Assembly (NCBI RefSeq): GCF_004135345.1
Contig: NZ_CP035495.1
Location: 620,001-684,000 of the forward strand
DNA from: Xylanimonas allomyrinae
GTDB lineage: Bacteria > Actinomycetota > Actinomycetes > Actinomycetales > Cellulomonadaceae
DNA length: 64,000 nt
Direction of reading: 5' to 3'
The notes below the pieces were generated by a model. The model was not told the DNA's origin, did no database searches, and saw only the letters and a list, made by a program, of their open reading frames with translations. Positions within the stretch are counted from its first letter, which is position 1. The number at the start of each line of letters is the position of its first letter. The position numbers and the translations under genes are program-made. Below, piece by piece: positions 11,435 to 28,186 of the stretch.

Positions 11435-12717
11435 GCGAGCTGCTCGACCTCGTCACCGAGCCGTCCGGACACGTCGCCACGGTCGCCGCCTGGACGGACC
11501 GCTACACGCACGCCGTGATGGACACGTTCGGGCCGCCGCAGCGCGTCCTCGTGCGCGGCGACGGCTGCTACGTGTGGGACGCCGACGGCAAGCGCTACCT
11601 CGACCTGCTCGCCGGGATCGCGGTCAACGCCCTCGGCCACGCGCACCCCACGCTGACCGCGGCGATCTCCGCCCAGCTCGGCACGCTCGGCCACGTGTCC
11701 AACTTCTTCGGCACGCCCACCCAGATCGCGCTCGCCGAGACGCTGCTGCGGCTGGCGCAGGCCCCGGAGGGGTCACGTGTCTTCCTCACCAACTCGGGCA
11801 CCGAGGCGGTCGAGGCGGCGTTCAAGATGACCCGCCGGGTGCGCCCGGGCGGGCAGGTGGGGCGCGTGCTCGCGCTCGAGGGCGCGTTCCACGGCCGGTC
11901 GCTGGGTGCGCTCGCGCTCACCGCGAAGGCCGCCTACCGCGAGCCGTTCGAACCGTTGCCGGGCGGCGTCGAGCACGTGGCGTTCGGCGACACCGCCGCG
12001 CTCGACGAGGCGTTCTCGCCCGCCGCGGTGGCCGAGCGCGGCCCCGTCGCCGCCCTCGTCGTCGAGCCGATCCAGGGCGAGGCGGGCGTGCGCCCGCTCC
12101 CGCCGGGCTACCTCGCGCACGCACGCCGCCTGACGTCCGACGCCGGCGCGCTGCTGATCCTCGACGAGGTGCAGACCGGGATGGGCCGCACCGGCGCCTG
12201 GTTCGCCTACCAGCACCCCGAGGTCGGCGGTGGCGTGATGCCCGACGTGGTCACGCTCGCCAAGGGGCTCGGTGGAGGCTTCCCGGTGGGTGCCGTGATC
12301 GCCTTCGGCGAGCGCGCCGCGACGCTGCTGGGCCGCGGCCAGCACGGCACGACGTTCGGCGGCAACCCGGTCGCCGCGGCGGCCGCGCTGGCGACCATCG
12401 GCGTCATCGAGCGGGACGGCCTGCTGGCGCACGTGCGCACGGTCGGAGCGCTGCTGCGCGAGGAGATCGAGCTGAGCGGATCACCGCTCGTGCGCGAGGT
12501 GCGCGGGCGTGGTCTGCTGTGGGCGGTCGTCCTGAACCGCCCGGTCGCAGCACAGGTCGCGGCTGCCGCGCTGGAGGCCGGGCTCGTCGTGAACCCTGTC
12601 GCCCCGGACGCGATCCGCCTGGCCCCGCCGCTCATCCTCACCGCTGACCAGGCGCGCGTCGCCGCCCAGTTCTTCGCCACCCTGACCGTTCCCACCGAGC
12701 CGGAGGAGACCCCGTGA
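11431..12717 (+). CDS. argD: Acetylornithine aminotransferase
   Basis: A 428-residue class III PLP aminotransferase that converts N-acetylglutamate semialdehyde to N-acetylornithine. It shows [19 protein letters not shown] near residue 112, [16 protein letters not shown] near residue 151, [13 protein letters not shown] near residue 241 (PLP-contacting Asp) and [15 protein letters not shown] near residue 277 with the Schiff-base lysine. The N-terminal about 25 residues are longer than usual, but the ATG overlaps the argB stop (ATGA), which supports this start. It may also serve in lysine biosynthesis, as in other bacteria. Confidence 0.95.
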   Translation: MSELLDLVTEPSGHVATVAAWTDRYTHAVMDTFGPPQRVLVRGDGCYVWDADGKRYLDLLAGIAVNALGHAHPTLTAAISAQLGTLGHVSNFFGTPTQIALAETLLRLAQAPEGSRVFLTNSGTEAVEAAFKMTRRVRPGGQVGRVLALEGAFHGRSLGALALTAKAAYREPFEPLPGGVEHVAFGDTAALDEAFSPAAVAERGPVAALVVEPIQGEAGVRPLPPGYLAHARRLTSDAGALLILDEVQTGMGRTGAWFAYQHPEVGGGVMPDVVTLAKGLGGGFPVGAVIAFGERAATLLGRGQHGTTFGGNPVAAAAALATIGVIERDGLLAHVRTVGALLREEIELSGSPLVREVRGRGLLWAVVLNRPVAAQVAAAALEAGLVVNPVAPDAIRLAPPLILTADQARVAAQFFATLTVPTEPEETP

Positions 12718-13649
12718 CCGTCCGCCACTTCCTGCGCGACGACGACCTGACGCCGTCGGAGCAGAAGCAGGTGCTTGAGCTCGGCCTGGCGTTCCGCGAG
12801 GACCGCCACGTGCGACAGCCCTTGTCCGGCCCGCGCGCGGTCGCCTTCATCACCGACAAGCCGACGCTGCGCACCCAGGTGTCCTTCGCGACAGGCATCG
12901 CCGAGCTCGGCGGCTTCCCGCTCATGGTCGACGGCAACCTGGCGCAGATCGGGGTCCGCGAGTCGATCGCGGACACCACGCACGTGCTCGACCGCATGGT
13001 CTCGGCCATCGTGTGGCGCACGTTCGGCGACGACCGCATCCAGGAGATGGCCGCCGCGTCGCGCGTGCCCGTCGTCAACGCGCTCACCGACGGCTTCCAC
13101 CCGTGCCAGATCCTCGCCGACCTGCTCACGGTCGCCCAGCACCGCGGGGGAGTCACGGCCCTGCCCGGGCAGGCCTTCGCCTACGTGGGCGACTGCGCGA
13201 ACAACATGGCGCACAGCTACCTGCTCGGCGGTGCCACCGCAGGCCTGCACGTGCGCGTCGCCGGGCCGCAGGGCTACCTGCCCGACGCCGCGATCGTCGC
13301 CCGGGCGCGGGCGATCGCGGAGGAGACCGGGGGATCGGTGACCGTCACGGACGACCCGGTCGAGGCCGTCACGGGCGCCGACGCCGTCGCGACGGACACC
13401 TGGGTGTCGATGGGTGCCGAGGCGCAGGCCGCCGAACGGTCCCGGCCGTTCGTGCCGTTCCAGCTCGACGCCGGCCTGCTCGCGCACGCCCGGGCCGACG
13501 CGATCGTCCTGCACTGCCTGCCCGCCTACCGTGGCAAGGAGATCACCGCCGACGTCATCGACGGCCCGCAGTCGGTGGTCTTCGACGAGGCCGAGAACCG
13601 CCTGCACGCGCAGAAGGCGCTCCTGACGTGGCTGCTGGAGCAGCGATGA
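12714..13649 (+). CDS. argF: Ornithine carbamoyltransferase
   Basis: A 311-residue carbamoyltransferase that forms citrulline. The carbamoyl-phosphate loop reads [11 protein letters not shown] near residue 46, with Q where many species have R, a variant also usual in this actinobacterial group. HPCQILADL near residue 127 and the ornithine-binding [11 protein letters not shown] near residue 265 identify the enzyme. GTG start overlaps the argD stop. A GGAGGA ribosome site precedes it inside argD. The stop overlaps argR. Confidence 0.95.
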   Translation: MTVRHFLRDDDLTPSEQKQVLELGLAFREDRHVRQPLSGPRAVAFITDKPTLRTQVSFATGIAELGGFPLMVDGNLAQIGVRESIADTTHVLDRMVSAIVWRTFGDDRIQEMAAASRVPVVNALTDGFHPCQILADLLTVAQHRGGVTALPGQAFAYVGDCANNMAHSYLLGGATAGLHVRVAGPQGYLPDAAIVARARAIAEETGGSVTVTDDPVEAVTGADAVATDTWVSMGAEAQAAERSRPFVPFQLDAGLLAHARADAIVLHCLPAYRGKEITADVIDGPQSVVFDEAENRLHAQKALLTWLLEQR

Positions 13650-14158
13650 CCGACGGCCCGGTCGCCCCGCTCACGAAGGCGGCCCGGCAGGCGCGCGTCG
13701 TGGACCTGCTGCGCCGCGGCGCCGTCCACTCCCAGTCCGAGCTGGCGCGCCTGCTCGCCGAGGAGGGCCTGTCGGTCACGCAGGCGACGCTGTCCCGCGA
13801 CCTGATCGAGCTGCGGGCCGAGAAGATCCGCACCACCTCGGGCGCCCTGGTCTACGCCGTCCCCGGCGAGGGCGGCGACCGCAGCGTGCTCGCCGACCAG
13901 GACGGCGAGTACATGGCCGCGCGCCTGGCCCGCCTGTGCGCCGACCTGCTGGTGTCGGCCGAGGCGTCGGCGAACCTCGTGGTGCTGCGCACGCCCCCCG
14001 GGGCGGCCAACTTCCTCGGCTCGGCGATCGACCACTCGCTGTTCCCGAGCGTGCTGGGCTGCATCGCGGGAGACGACACGATCCTCGTCATCTCGCGCGA
14101 CCCGGCCGGCGGCGAGGAGCTCGCGCAGCGGTTCCTCGCGCTCGCCACCTCGTCCTGA
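13646..14158 (+). CDS. argR: Arginine repressor ArgR
   Basis: A 170-residue arginine-sensing DNA-binding protein. N-terminal winged helix ([49 protein letters not shown], residues about 11-60) and a C-terminal hexamerisation/arginine-binding domain with [14 protein letters not shown]-like sequence near residue 112 (seen as [14 protein letters not shown]) and [11 protein letters not shown] near residue 135. As the last of six overlapping genes it should act on the inverted repeat before argC. Confidence 0.95.
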   Translation: MTDGPVAPLTKAARQARVVDLLRRGAVHSQSELARLLAEEGLSVTQATLSRDLIELRAEKIRTTSGALVYAVPGEGGDRSVLADQDGEYMAARLARLCADLLVSAEASANLVVLRTPPGAANFLGSAIDHSLFPSVLGCIAGDDTILVISRDPAGGEELAQRFLALATSS

Positions 14159-15812
<1,654 letters not shown>

Positions 15813-15816
<4 letters not shown>

Positions 15817-16433
15817 CCGTCTCGCCGGGGGTGCTGGCCGACCTGGAGGCGCTCGCGCGGACGTCCCGCGGCGCGGCACCCGCGCACGCTCCGTTCCTCG
15901 TCGTGGTCGACGGCCCCGCAGGGTCGGGCAAGACGACGCTCGCCGCCCAGCTCGCGCCCCGCCTCGGCGAGGGCTCGTGCGCCGAGGCACCCGTCGTCCA
16001 CCTGGACGACCTCTACGAGGGCTGGGAGGCCGGCCCCGACGGCGGCGCCGAGCGCCTGGCGGCGTGGGTGCTCGACCCGCTCTCCACGGGTAGCACGGGC
16101 CGCTACCGGCGCTACGACTGGACGCGCGGCGCCTACGCCGAGGAGCACGAGGTCCCGCCCGCGCCGTTCGTCGTGATCGAGGGATGCGGCGCCGGAGCCC
16201 GCGCCGTCGACGCGCACCCGCGCCTGCTCGTGTGGGTCGAGGCCGACGACGCCGAGCGGCTGCGCCGCGGCCTGGCTCGCGACGGCCACGCCCAGGAGGC
16301 GCACTGGCTCGCCTGGATGCGCGACGAGGCCGCCCACTACGCCCGTGAGCGGACGCGCGAGCGCGCGGACGTGCGCCTCGACGGCGTCGGGCGCGTGCGC
16401 GCCTGGCCGGTCGCGCCGGCGGCGGGCTCGTGA
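15813..16433 (+). CDS. P-loop kinase of the uridine kinase-like superfamily
   Basis: A 206-residue cytoplasmic ATP-binding protein. Walker A motif VVVDGPAGSGKTTLAAQLA lies near residues 30-48, followed by VVHLDDLYEGWE near residue 61, the hallmark of the uridine kinase/phosphoribulokinase-like group in which the Asp pair contacts substrate. VVIEGCGAGAR near residue 117 and a C-terminal RERTRERADVRLDG lid-like region complete the fold. The substrate is unknown; nucleoside or small-metabolite phosphorylation is likely. It may be co-transcribed with argH. Confidence 0.72.
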
Positions 16434-16499
16434 ACCCGCCCGTGCCCCGGCCGCCGTCCCGGAAGCCGGGCCCGGCCCCCAGGGGCTGCTCCGCCGTCG

Positions 16500-16505
16500 T
16501 AACGT
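16500..16505 (+). promoter_or_regulatory. -10 box for the DNA glycosylase gene (leaderless)
   Basis: TAACGT lies 7 nt before the GTG at 16513, so transcription would begin at about the start codon. There is no Shine-Dalgarno requirement in such an arrangement. Confidence 0.45.
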
Positions 16506-16512
16506 CGGGCGG

Positions 16513-17190
16513 GTGAGCACGATCGCCGGTACGCCGGAATCCGACGCCGTCAGCCCGTGGGAGGTCCCGGGGCGCGCCTGGTACGCCCGGGGCGTGCACG
16601 ACGTCGCCCGTGACCTGCTGGGCGCCTGGCTCGTGCGCCGCACGGCGGAGGGCGCGGTGGCGCTGCGCGTGACGGAGGTCGAGGCGTACGACGGCGAGAA
16701 CGACCCCGGCTCGCACGCCTTCCGCGGCCGCACGGCCCGCAACGCCACGATGTTCGGCGAGCCCGGTCGGCTGTACGTCTACCGGCACCTCGGCCTGCAC
16801 CACTGCGTCAACGTGGTGTGCGGCCCGGTCGGCCGCGCGTCCGCGGTGCTGCTGCGGGCGGGGGAGGTGGTCGACGGCGTCGCGCTCGCCCGCGCGCGCC
16901 GCCTCGCCGCGGGGGCCTGCGACACCGACCGCCAGATCGCACGGGGGCCCGCGCGGCTCGCGGTCGCGCTCGCCCTGACCCTGCCCGACGACGGCGCGGA
17001 CCTCACCGATCCCGGCGCGCCGCTCGTCGTGACGCTGCCAGTGGACCGCGAGCGCGGTGCGATCGCCACGGGGCCGCGCGTCGGCGTGGGCGGCGACGGC
17101 GGCAGTGCCGATCGCTTCCCGTGGCGGTCGTGGCTCGTGGGGGAGCCGACGGTCTCGGCGTACCGGCCGGTCTCGCCGCGCCGACGATGA
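16513..17190 (+). CDS. 3-methyladenine (alkylpurine) DNA glycosylase, AAG family
   Basis: A 225-residue base-excision repair enzyme that removes alkylated purines. The AAG/MPG fold signature is clear: VTEVEAYDGENDPGSHAFRG near residues 54-73 holds the catalytic Glu, followed by TARNATMFGEPGRLYVY near residue 74 and LHHCVNVVCGP near residue 95. The C-terminal half carries RIARGPARLA-like sequence (QIARGPARLAVAL near residue 140). The nearby tyrS matches a gene order also seen in mycobacteria (mpg-tyrS). Confidence 0.92.
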   Translation: MSTIAGTPESDAVSPWEVPGRAWYARGVHDVARDLLGAWLVRRTAEGAVALRVTEVEAYDGENDPGSHAFRGRTARNATMFGEPGRLYVYRHLGLHHCVNVVCGPVGRASAVLLRAGEVVDGVALARARRLAAGACDTDRQIARGPARLAVALALTLPDDGADLTDPGAPLVVTLPVDRERGAIATGPRVGVGGDGGSADRFPWRSWLVGEPTVSAYRPVSPRRR

Positions 17191-17286
17191 CGTCGGAGCC
17201 CCGGGCCGCGCTCCCCGGGCGTCGCCGTCGGGCAGACTAGGGCGGGTGGCCCGACCGGGCCGCGCGACGACGCAAGGAGTACCACG

Positions 17287-18545
17287 GTGACCGACGTTCT
17301 CGACGAGCTGCAGTGGCGTGGCCTGGTGGCGCAGACCACCGACGAGGCTGCGTTGCGTTCCGCGCTGGCCGAGGGACCGATCACCTACTACGTGGGCTTC
17401 GACCCGACCGCGCGCAGCCTGCACGTCGGCCACATGGTGCAGCTGCTCAACATGCGCCGGCTGCAGCGGGCCGGCCACCGGCCGCTGGCGCTCGTGGGAG
17501 GCGCGACGGGCCTGATCGGTGACCCGCGCCCGACGACGGAGCGCGCGATGAACTCGCGCGAGGTCGTGGCGGGCTGGGTCGACAGCATCCGCCGCCAGAT
17601 CGAGCCGTTCCTCGACTTCGAGGGCCCGAACGCCGCGGTCATGGTCAACAACCTCGACTGGACCGCGCCGATGAGCGCGATCGACTTCCTGCGCGACGTC
17701 GGCAAGCACTTCCGCCTCGGCACGATGCTCTCGAAGGACATCGTGGCGCGGCGGCTGGCCTCGGACGAGGGGATCAGCTTCACCGAGTTCAGCTACCAGA
17801 TCCTGCAGGGCATGGACTTCGCGGAGCTGTACCGCCGCCATGGGTGCACGTTGCAGATGGGCGGCAACGACCAGTGGGGCAACCTGCTCGCGGGAGTCGA
17901 GCTCATCCGCAAGACCGAGCAGGCGTCGGTGCACGCGCTCGCCACGACCCTCGTCACCAAGGCCGACGGCTCGAAGATGGGCAAGTCCGAGGGGGCGCCG
18001 TCTGGCTCGACCCGGAGCTGACGAGCCCGTACGCCTTCTACCAGTTCTGGCTCAACGCGGCCGACGACGACGTCGTGCACTACCTCAAGGTGCTCACGTT
18101 CCGCAGCCGGGAGGAGATCGAGGCGCTCGCGGCCGAGGTCGCCGAGCGGCCGTTCGCCCGGGAGGCGCAGCGCGCGCTCGCGGGCGACCTGACCACGCTG
18201 ATCCACGGCCAGGCGGCCACGGACGCGGTGATCTTCGCGAGTCAGGCCCTGTTCGGCAGGGGCGACCTGAGGGACCTCGACGAGGCGACCTTGCGTGGCG
18301 CCGTGGCCGAGCTGCCGCGCACGACGGCGAAGGCGGGCGATCTCGTGGTCGACGCACTCGTGGCGAGCACGCTGGTGGCGTCGAAGTCGGCGGCGCGTCG
18401 CGCGATCGCCGAGGGCGGCGCCTACGTCAACAACGTCAAGGTGACCTCGGAGGACCAGGTCCTTGCCGTGGACGACCTGCTCCACGGGCGCTACGCCGTG
18501 CTCCGCCGGGGCAAGCGCACACTCGCGGTCGCGGAGGCCTCCTGA
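17287..18545 (+). CDS. tyrS: Tyrosine-tRNA ligase, single-base frameshift near 17993
   Basis: Class I aminoacyl-tRNA synthetase for tyrosine. The HIGH-type motif appears as [11 protein letters not shown] near residue 44, and the KMSKS motif as KMGKSEG near residue 231. The first frame ends at 18021 just after that motif. The true continuation ([19 protein letters not shown]...) is in the next frame and runs to 18545 with a C-terminal S4 RNA-binding domain. One extra G in the GGGGG run at 17991-17995 gives a normal 419-residue enzyme. The gene is essential, so an undercalled base is likely. GTG start. In mycobacteria the next genes are those found here after the rRNA operon. Confidence 0.93.
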
Positions 18546-18584
18546 CGTCTTCCGGGGGCGCGGGGAGTGCCCTGACCTGCGGAT

Positions 18585-18613
18585 TTGGCGCTCCCCGCCA
18601 CCCCGTGTAATGT
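18585..18613 (+). promoter_or_regulatory. rRNA operon promoter P1
   Basis: TTGGCG (18585-18590), 17-nt spacer, TAATGT (18608-18613). A GCGGGGAG/CTCCCCGC inverted repeat (18560-18567 and 18591-18598) overlaps it and could be a weak tyrS terminator. Confidence 0.55.
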
Positions 18614-18761
18614 TCTTCGACGTCGCCCGGAACGGGGAACGGACACCGCAAGGTGGCCGGGCCGGCCGGGCAAGACCAAGAACCACTCTCCTTCACAGGG
18701 GCGTTCTGCGCCTCGGAGTGGGCTCGGTGCCTCTCGGTCCAGAATCGCTCGGAAGAGCGGA

Positions 18762-18791
18762 TTGGACGAAGGGAAGCGGACCGGGTAAGGT
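18762..18791 (+). promoter_or_regulatory. rRNA operon promoter P2
   Basis: TTGGAC (18762-18767), 18-nt spacer, TAAGGT (18786-18791), a good actinobacterial sigma-A promoter about 240 nt before 16S rRNA. The 18546-19031 leader holds no gene that I can see. Confidence 0.65.
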
Positions 18792-18854
18792 TGAAGGGTT
18801 GCCCCGGACGGGGCCGGATCGCGGAAGCGGCTGGTCCTGATGGTGTGCGTCGGT

Positions 18855-18876
18855 TGTTTGAGAACTCAACAGTGCG
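18855..18876 (+). promoter_or_regulatory. Conserved pre-rRNA leader motif (antitermination/processing box)
   Basis: TTTGAGAACTCAACAGTG in the 16S leader. A related TTGAGAACTGCACAGTG recurs before the 23S gene (20901-20917). Such boxes are a known feature of actinobacterial rrn operons. Confidence 0.6.
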
Positions 18877-19031
18877 TTTGATAGTCAATGCCAAATTTTT
18901 GAACCCGGGCCGCGCATGCTTTGGTGTGTGTGGTTTGGATTCCTTTGGACAAATCAAGCAGTTCAGCTTGGTTCTGTCAGTGTTGAATGAACCGTATGGT
19001 TGTTACCTCGTTCTCGGGGTGGCGCGATACT

Positions 19032-24104
<5,073 letters not shown>

Positions 24105-24179
24105 CACACACACTTCATGCAACGCGTCCACTGTGCGGTTCCCGAGAAACGGGCAACCAACCCGAACAACTCGATAAAG

Positions 24180-24296
24180 TTACGGCGGTCATAGCGTAGG
24201 GGAAACGCCCGGTCCCATTCCGAACCCGGAAGCTCAGCCCTACAGCGCCGATGGTACTGCCCTGGAGACGGGGTGGGAGAGTAGGACGCCGCCGGA
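24180..24296 (+). rRNA. rrf: 5S ribosomal RNA
   Basis: About 117 nt beginning GTTACGGCGGTCATAGCG and ending near GACGCCGCCGGAC; the two ends pair. The conserved CGAACCCGGAAGCTCAGCC region lies near 24222. Exact ends are uncertain by 1-3 nt. Confidence 0.93.
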
Positions 24297-24306
24297 CACC
24301 CTTCAC

Positions 24307-24339
24307 GAAAGACCCCGCACCCACGGTGCGGGGTCTTTC
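24307..24339. terminator. rRNA operon terminator
   Basis: Perfect 15-bp inverted repeat GAAAGACCCCGCACC with loop CAC and exact complement ending GGGTCTTTC. It starts about 10 nt after 5S rRNA. Confidence 0.9.
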
Positions 24340-24444
24340 GCATGTCGGCAGCAGCCCGATGTCACAACCCCGTGCGCGACGGCAGAAGGTGCCCGCCGGT
24401 GGCGGCGTGGGAGAATTGACTGACCACGAACCGAGAGGACGACC

Positions 24445-26645
24445 GTGAACGATTCTGCCCGTGAGCAGGGTGACGAGCGAGGCGGTGAGCGCCGCCCGCG
24501 GCGCTTTGACGACGACCGCCGGAGCCAGCGCCCCGGAAGCCGGGCGGGTGGCGACCGGTCAAGGCCGAGCAGCCCTCGCGGCGCTTCCGGGCGAGACGAG
24601 GGTCGGACGGGCGGGCCGAGTCGGGAGTACCGCGGCGGTGGTCGTGGATCCGACGGTCGCAGTGGCGCAGGGTGGCGCGACGATCGGAGCGGTGCGGAGC
24701 AGGGACGGAGCTCGGGTCGTGCGGCGGGGGACGACCGGCGACCTCGGGGTGCGGCCGGTCGCGATGGCGCCGGTCGCTCCGACGCCGGCTCCTTCCGGGG
24801 GAGCGCGCGCTCAGCCGATGCATCACGCGGTGGTGACCGCCGTGAGGGTGGTGCTCGCCGTGATGACCGGTGGGGTGGTGACCGCCGTGAGGGTGGTGTT
24901 CGCCGTGATGACCGGTGGGGTGGTGACCGCCGTGAGGGTGGTGCTCGCCGTGACGAGCGGTGGGGTGGTGACCGCCGTGAGGGTGGTGCTCGCCGTGACG
25001 AGCGGTGGGGTGGTGACCGCCGTGAGGGTGGTGCTCGCCGTGACGAGCGGTGGGGTGGTGACCGCCGTGAGGGTGGTGCTCGCCGTGACGAGCGGTGGGG
25101 TGGTGACCGCCGCGAGGCGCCGTTCCGCCGGGAGGACGGCGGGCAGCGCTATGCGGACCGACGCTCGGAGGGCTACGGCCGCGACTCCCGAGGCGACGGC
25201 GCGCGTCGGGACGATCGAGCGGGCGGGTTCGGCCGTGGCGGCGCGGAGCAGCGCGGGCCTCGGGACGACCGTCGCGACGGGGCACCCCGGCGGGACGACC
25301 GTTCTGGACAGCGTGACGGGTCGGGCTCGCGTGGTGCTGGCGCTTGGACTCCGGACCGTGATCGTGGAGCAGACCGCCGCGCGGGCGGGGCTGGGCGCGA
25401 CGATCGCGGGGACCGGACCCCGCGGCGCGACGACTCGTCCCGGGGATTCCGGCGCGACGACCGTGGCGCGACGGGCGCGCGGTATGAGGACCGCCGCGAG
25501 GGGGCTTTCGGGGTGGCGACCGGCGTGAGGGTGGCTTCCGCCGGGAGGATCGCGGTGCGCAGCGGGGCGGCTTCCAGCGTGACGGTGGCCGTCCCGGAAG
25601 AGACGTGCGGCCCGCACGCGACGTGCGTCCGGAGAGGGAGCGTGTCGTCGAGCCGGAGATCGCCGAGGACGTCTCGTTCCGTCAGCTCGCCAAGGATGCA
25701 CGCGAGCGCTTGCGCGGCCTGAACAAGGAGAACGCCGAGCGTGTCGGCGAGCACCTGGTGATGGCGGGTCGACTGCTCGACGTCGACCCTGAGCTGGCGT
25801 ACGAGCACACGCAGGCGGCGGTTCGCCGTGGCGGTCGCATCGACGTCGTCCGCGAGGCAGCGGGCATCGCGGCGTATCGCACCGGCCGCTTCGCGGAGGC
25901 GTTGCGCGAGCTGCGCACCGTCCGTCGGCTCAACGGCTCGTCGGAGCACCTGCCGATCATGGCCGACGCCGAGCGTGGTCTGGGCCGACCGGAACGGGCG
26001 ATCGCCCTGGCGGCGAGCCCTGAGGCCGACGAGCTCGATCCAGCGGGCAGGGTCGAGCTCGCGCTTGTCGTCAGCGGCGCCCGGTCCGACCTGGGTGAGC
26101 ACGATGCTGCGCTGGCCGTCCTCGACAAGATCCCGCCGCAGCGCGGCGACCTGGGTCTGCGGGTCCTGGCGGCGCGCTCCGCGGTGCTTGAGGCCGCGGG
26201 CCGGGACGAGGAGGCGGCCGCCGTCCTGGCGGGCGTCGACCCGGAGGACCTGGAGCGTGCGACCGGCAACGCGATGCCCGAGGAGGACGTCGTCGTCTAC
26301 GACGTGTACGACGAGACTCTGGAGGAGGAGGCCCCGGCGTCGGACGCCGGCGGTGGTGCCGAGAGCGGGGCCGGCGACGAGTCGGACGCGGAGTCCGGTG
26401 GCGACCGCGCGTCTGCGGACGAGTCGGACGAGGCCGGTGCGCCCGCGGACGCGCCGAGCGGTCGTCGCGACTCCGGCGACGAGTCCGACACCGGTCACGC
26501 TGATCGACGCGAGCCGGGTGTCGAGCCCGCCGGTGACCTCGGGCCGGACGACGTGCGAGGTGTCGAGACAGACTCACCGGAGCCTGAGGCCGGCGGCGTC
26601 GGGTCCGAGGGTGACGGCGAGGAGCGCGAAGGGGACCTGTCGTGA
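24445..26645 (+). CDS. Arg/Gly/Asp-rich repeat protein with C-terminal TPR-like domain, single-base frameshift near 25512
   Basis: A two-part protein of 733 residues once one G is added to the GGGG run at 25510-25513. The first frame (from GTG 24445) reads AFG and then degenerates; the restored frame continues GDRREGGFRREDRG... into VEPEIAEDVSFRQLAKDARERLRGLNKENAERVGEHLVMAGRLLD and ends at 26645. Residues about 1-385 are intrinsically disordered, built of R, G, D and S, with six 15-residue repeats. Residues about 395-590 are alpha-helical with TPR character (AGRLLDVDPELAYEHTQAAVRRGGRIDVVREAAGIAAYRTGRFAEALRELRTV region). The last 110 residues are acidic (D/E/G/S). The TPR part resembles the mycobacterial Rv1691-type protein found in the same gene order. 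The function is unknown; the RGG-like region suggests RNA contact. The stop overlaps the next start (GTGA). Confidence 0.78.
24829..25116 (+). repeat. 45-bp coding tandem repeats, six full copies and a partial seventh
   Basis: In-frame units encode GGDRREGGARRDERW (copies 3-6), with DDRW in copies 1-2 and a GGV variant in copy 2. Copies 3-6 look identical or almost identical in nucleotide sequence, which indicates recent expansion or concerted evolution. Confidence 0.95.
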
Positions 26646-27657
26646 CCGCGCAGGGACTGCTGGGCAGCGAGCTGGCGCTGGCCGACGCGCACGACCTCGC
26701 GCTCGTGGACCTGGACGGGGTCGCCTACCGGGGGCACCTGCCGATCGAGCACGCGTCCGAGAGCCTCGTCGAGGCTCGCTCACGCGGCCTGCGGCTGCTG
26801 TTCGTCACGAACAACGCGTCGCGGGAGCCCGAGGACGTCGCGCGCCAGCTCACCGGGCTGGACATCCCGACATCGCAGGACGAGGTTCTCACGGCGGCTC
26901 AGGCGTGCGCGGCGCTGCTGCGCACGCGGCTCGCGCCGGGGGCACGCGTCCTGGTGGTCGGCGGCGCCGGGCTGCTGACGGCGGTCCGGGCGGCCGGGTT
27001 CGAGGTCGTCTCCTCGGCCGACGACGCGCCGGCCGCGGTCGCGCAGGGGTTCGCGCCCGACCTCGCGTGGGCCGATCTGGCCGAGGCCGCGTACGCGGTC
27101 GCGGGGGCGCGTGGCATGTCGCGAGCAACCGCGACCTGTCGTTGCCGACGGCGCGCGGCTATGCGCCGGGCAACGGCGCGCTGGTCGGCGCGGTGGTGGC
27201 CGCGACCGGCGTCGAGCCGTCGAGCGCGGGCAAGCCGTCGCCGACGATGTACCGGCTCGCGGTCGACAGGGCGGGGGCAGCGCGCCCGCTCGTCGTCGGT
27301 GACCGGCTCGACACCGATCTCGCGGGGGCACGCTCGGGGGGCTACCCGGGCCTGCACGTGCTGACCGGAGTGTCCTCGGCGCGCGACGACGTCCTCGCCG
27401 AGCCGTGGCTGCGGCCGCACTTCGTGGGTGCCGACCTGCGGGCCTTGCTCGAACCGCATCCGCTCCCGGTGCTCGGCGCCGACGGCTGGTGGGAGTGCGC
27501 GGGGCGCGGTGCGCGTGTGGCCGCCGGGCGGCTCGAGGTCGACAGGCAGGGGCCGGTGGGCATCGACGTCGTGCGTGCGGCGTGCGCGGCGGCGTGGGCG
27601 GCCGCCGACGGCGGTGCACCGGTCGACCCGGCGAGCGTCCCGGAGCTGACGGCCTGA
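26642..27657 (+). CDS. HAD-superfamily phosphatase (NagD/Rv1692-like), single-base frameshift near 27105
   Basis: A subclass IIA HAD hydrolase. LALVDLDGVAYRGHLPIEHA near residue 19 contains the nucleophile motif DxDGV, LLFVTNNASREP near residue 51 is motif II, KPSPTMYRLAVDRAG near residue 201 carries the motif III lysine, and VVGDRLDTDLAGAR near residue 220 is motif IV. The first frame fails after AYAVAG; adding one G to GGGGG at 27103-27107 continues GAWHVASNRDLSLPTARGYAPGNG and yields 338 residues ending at 27657. Its mycobacterial counterpart in the same position is a glycerol-3-phosphate phosphatase involved in polar-lipid recycling; the same role is inferred here. GTG start overlaps the preceding stop. 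Confidence 0.88.
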
Positions 27658-27779
27658 GCGAGGGCCCGTCGGCGCGGGCGACGCTCCGGGCGCGAGGCGG
27701 CGCGCGGGCCGGTGGACAGGTGGCGACACGGCCTGCCCGCGCCTGTGGGCGGACCGAGGTCGTCGTCGGTGGCAGCCGG

Positions 27780-27785
27780 TAGCGT
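27780..27785 (+). promoter_or_regulatory. Possible -10 box for the tlyA operon
   Basis: TAGCGT lies in the 238-nt gap 27658-27895, about 110 nt before the next ATG. The leader has repeated GACCGACGAC units. No gene was seen in the gap. Confidence 0.3.
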
Positions 27786-27895
27786 GGTGGCGGGCAGGAC
27801 GTACCCGACCGACGACCCGACCGACGACCGTCCGGCGAGCGACCGGCCAGGTCGTGACCGGCCGCGCGAGCAGCGCACGAGCAACGAGGAAGACG

Positions 27896-28186
27896 ATGCC
27901 GCAGGAGCTGAGCGGGATGGGGGCCGAAGAGCGGCCGTCGGGTGCGCCGACGCCCGCCGACGTCGCTTCGCGGGCAGCATCGGCTCCGCCGTCGGGCCCG
28001 GCCGGGGTGGAGCAGGTGGCACCCACGCCGGTGGCCGACGTGCTCGCGGGACTCGACGACCTGCCGCTCGAGGAGCATGTGACGCGCTTCGCCGCGCTGC
28101 ACGAGACTCTGAACGCACGGCTCGCCGACGGACCCGGCGACGACGGACCCGGAGACGTGGGGCCCTCCGACGGGGGACACGCGTGA
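27896..28186 (+). CDS. Small conserved actinobacterial hypothetical protein
   Basis: A 96-residue protein, MPQELSGMGAEERPS..., with a Pro/Ala/Ser-rich disordered first half and a short helical core LAGLDDLPLEEHVTRFAALHETLNARLAD (about residues 49-77). The core resembles the small protein that sits between the HAD phosphatase and tlyA in other actinobacteria. AGGAAGACG precedes the ATG. Its stop overlaps the tlyA GTG, so the two are probably coupled. No function is assigned. Confidence 0.7.
   Translation: MPQELSGMGAEERPSGAPTPADVASRAASAPPSGPAGVEQVAPTPVADVLAGLDDLPLEEHVTRFAALHETLNARLADGPGDDGPGDVGPSDGGHA

Noticed and set aside
24829-25116. Short regular repeats that might be a CRISPR array
   Set aside because: Units are contiguous with no unique spacers and keep a coding frame; no cas genes are near.
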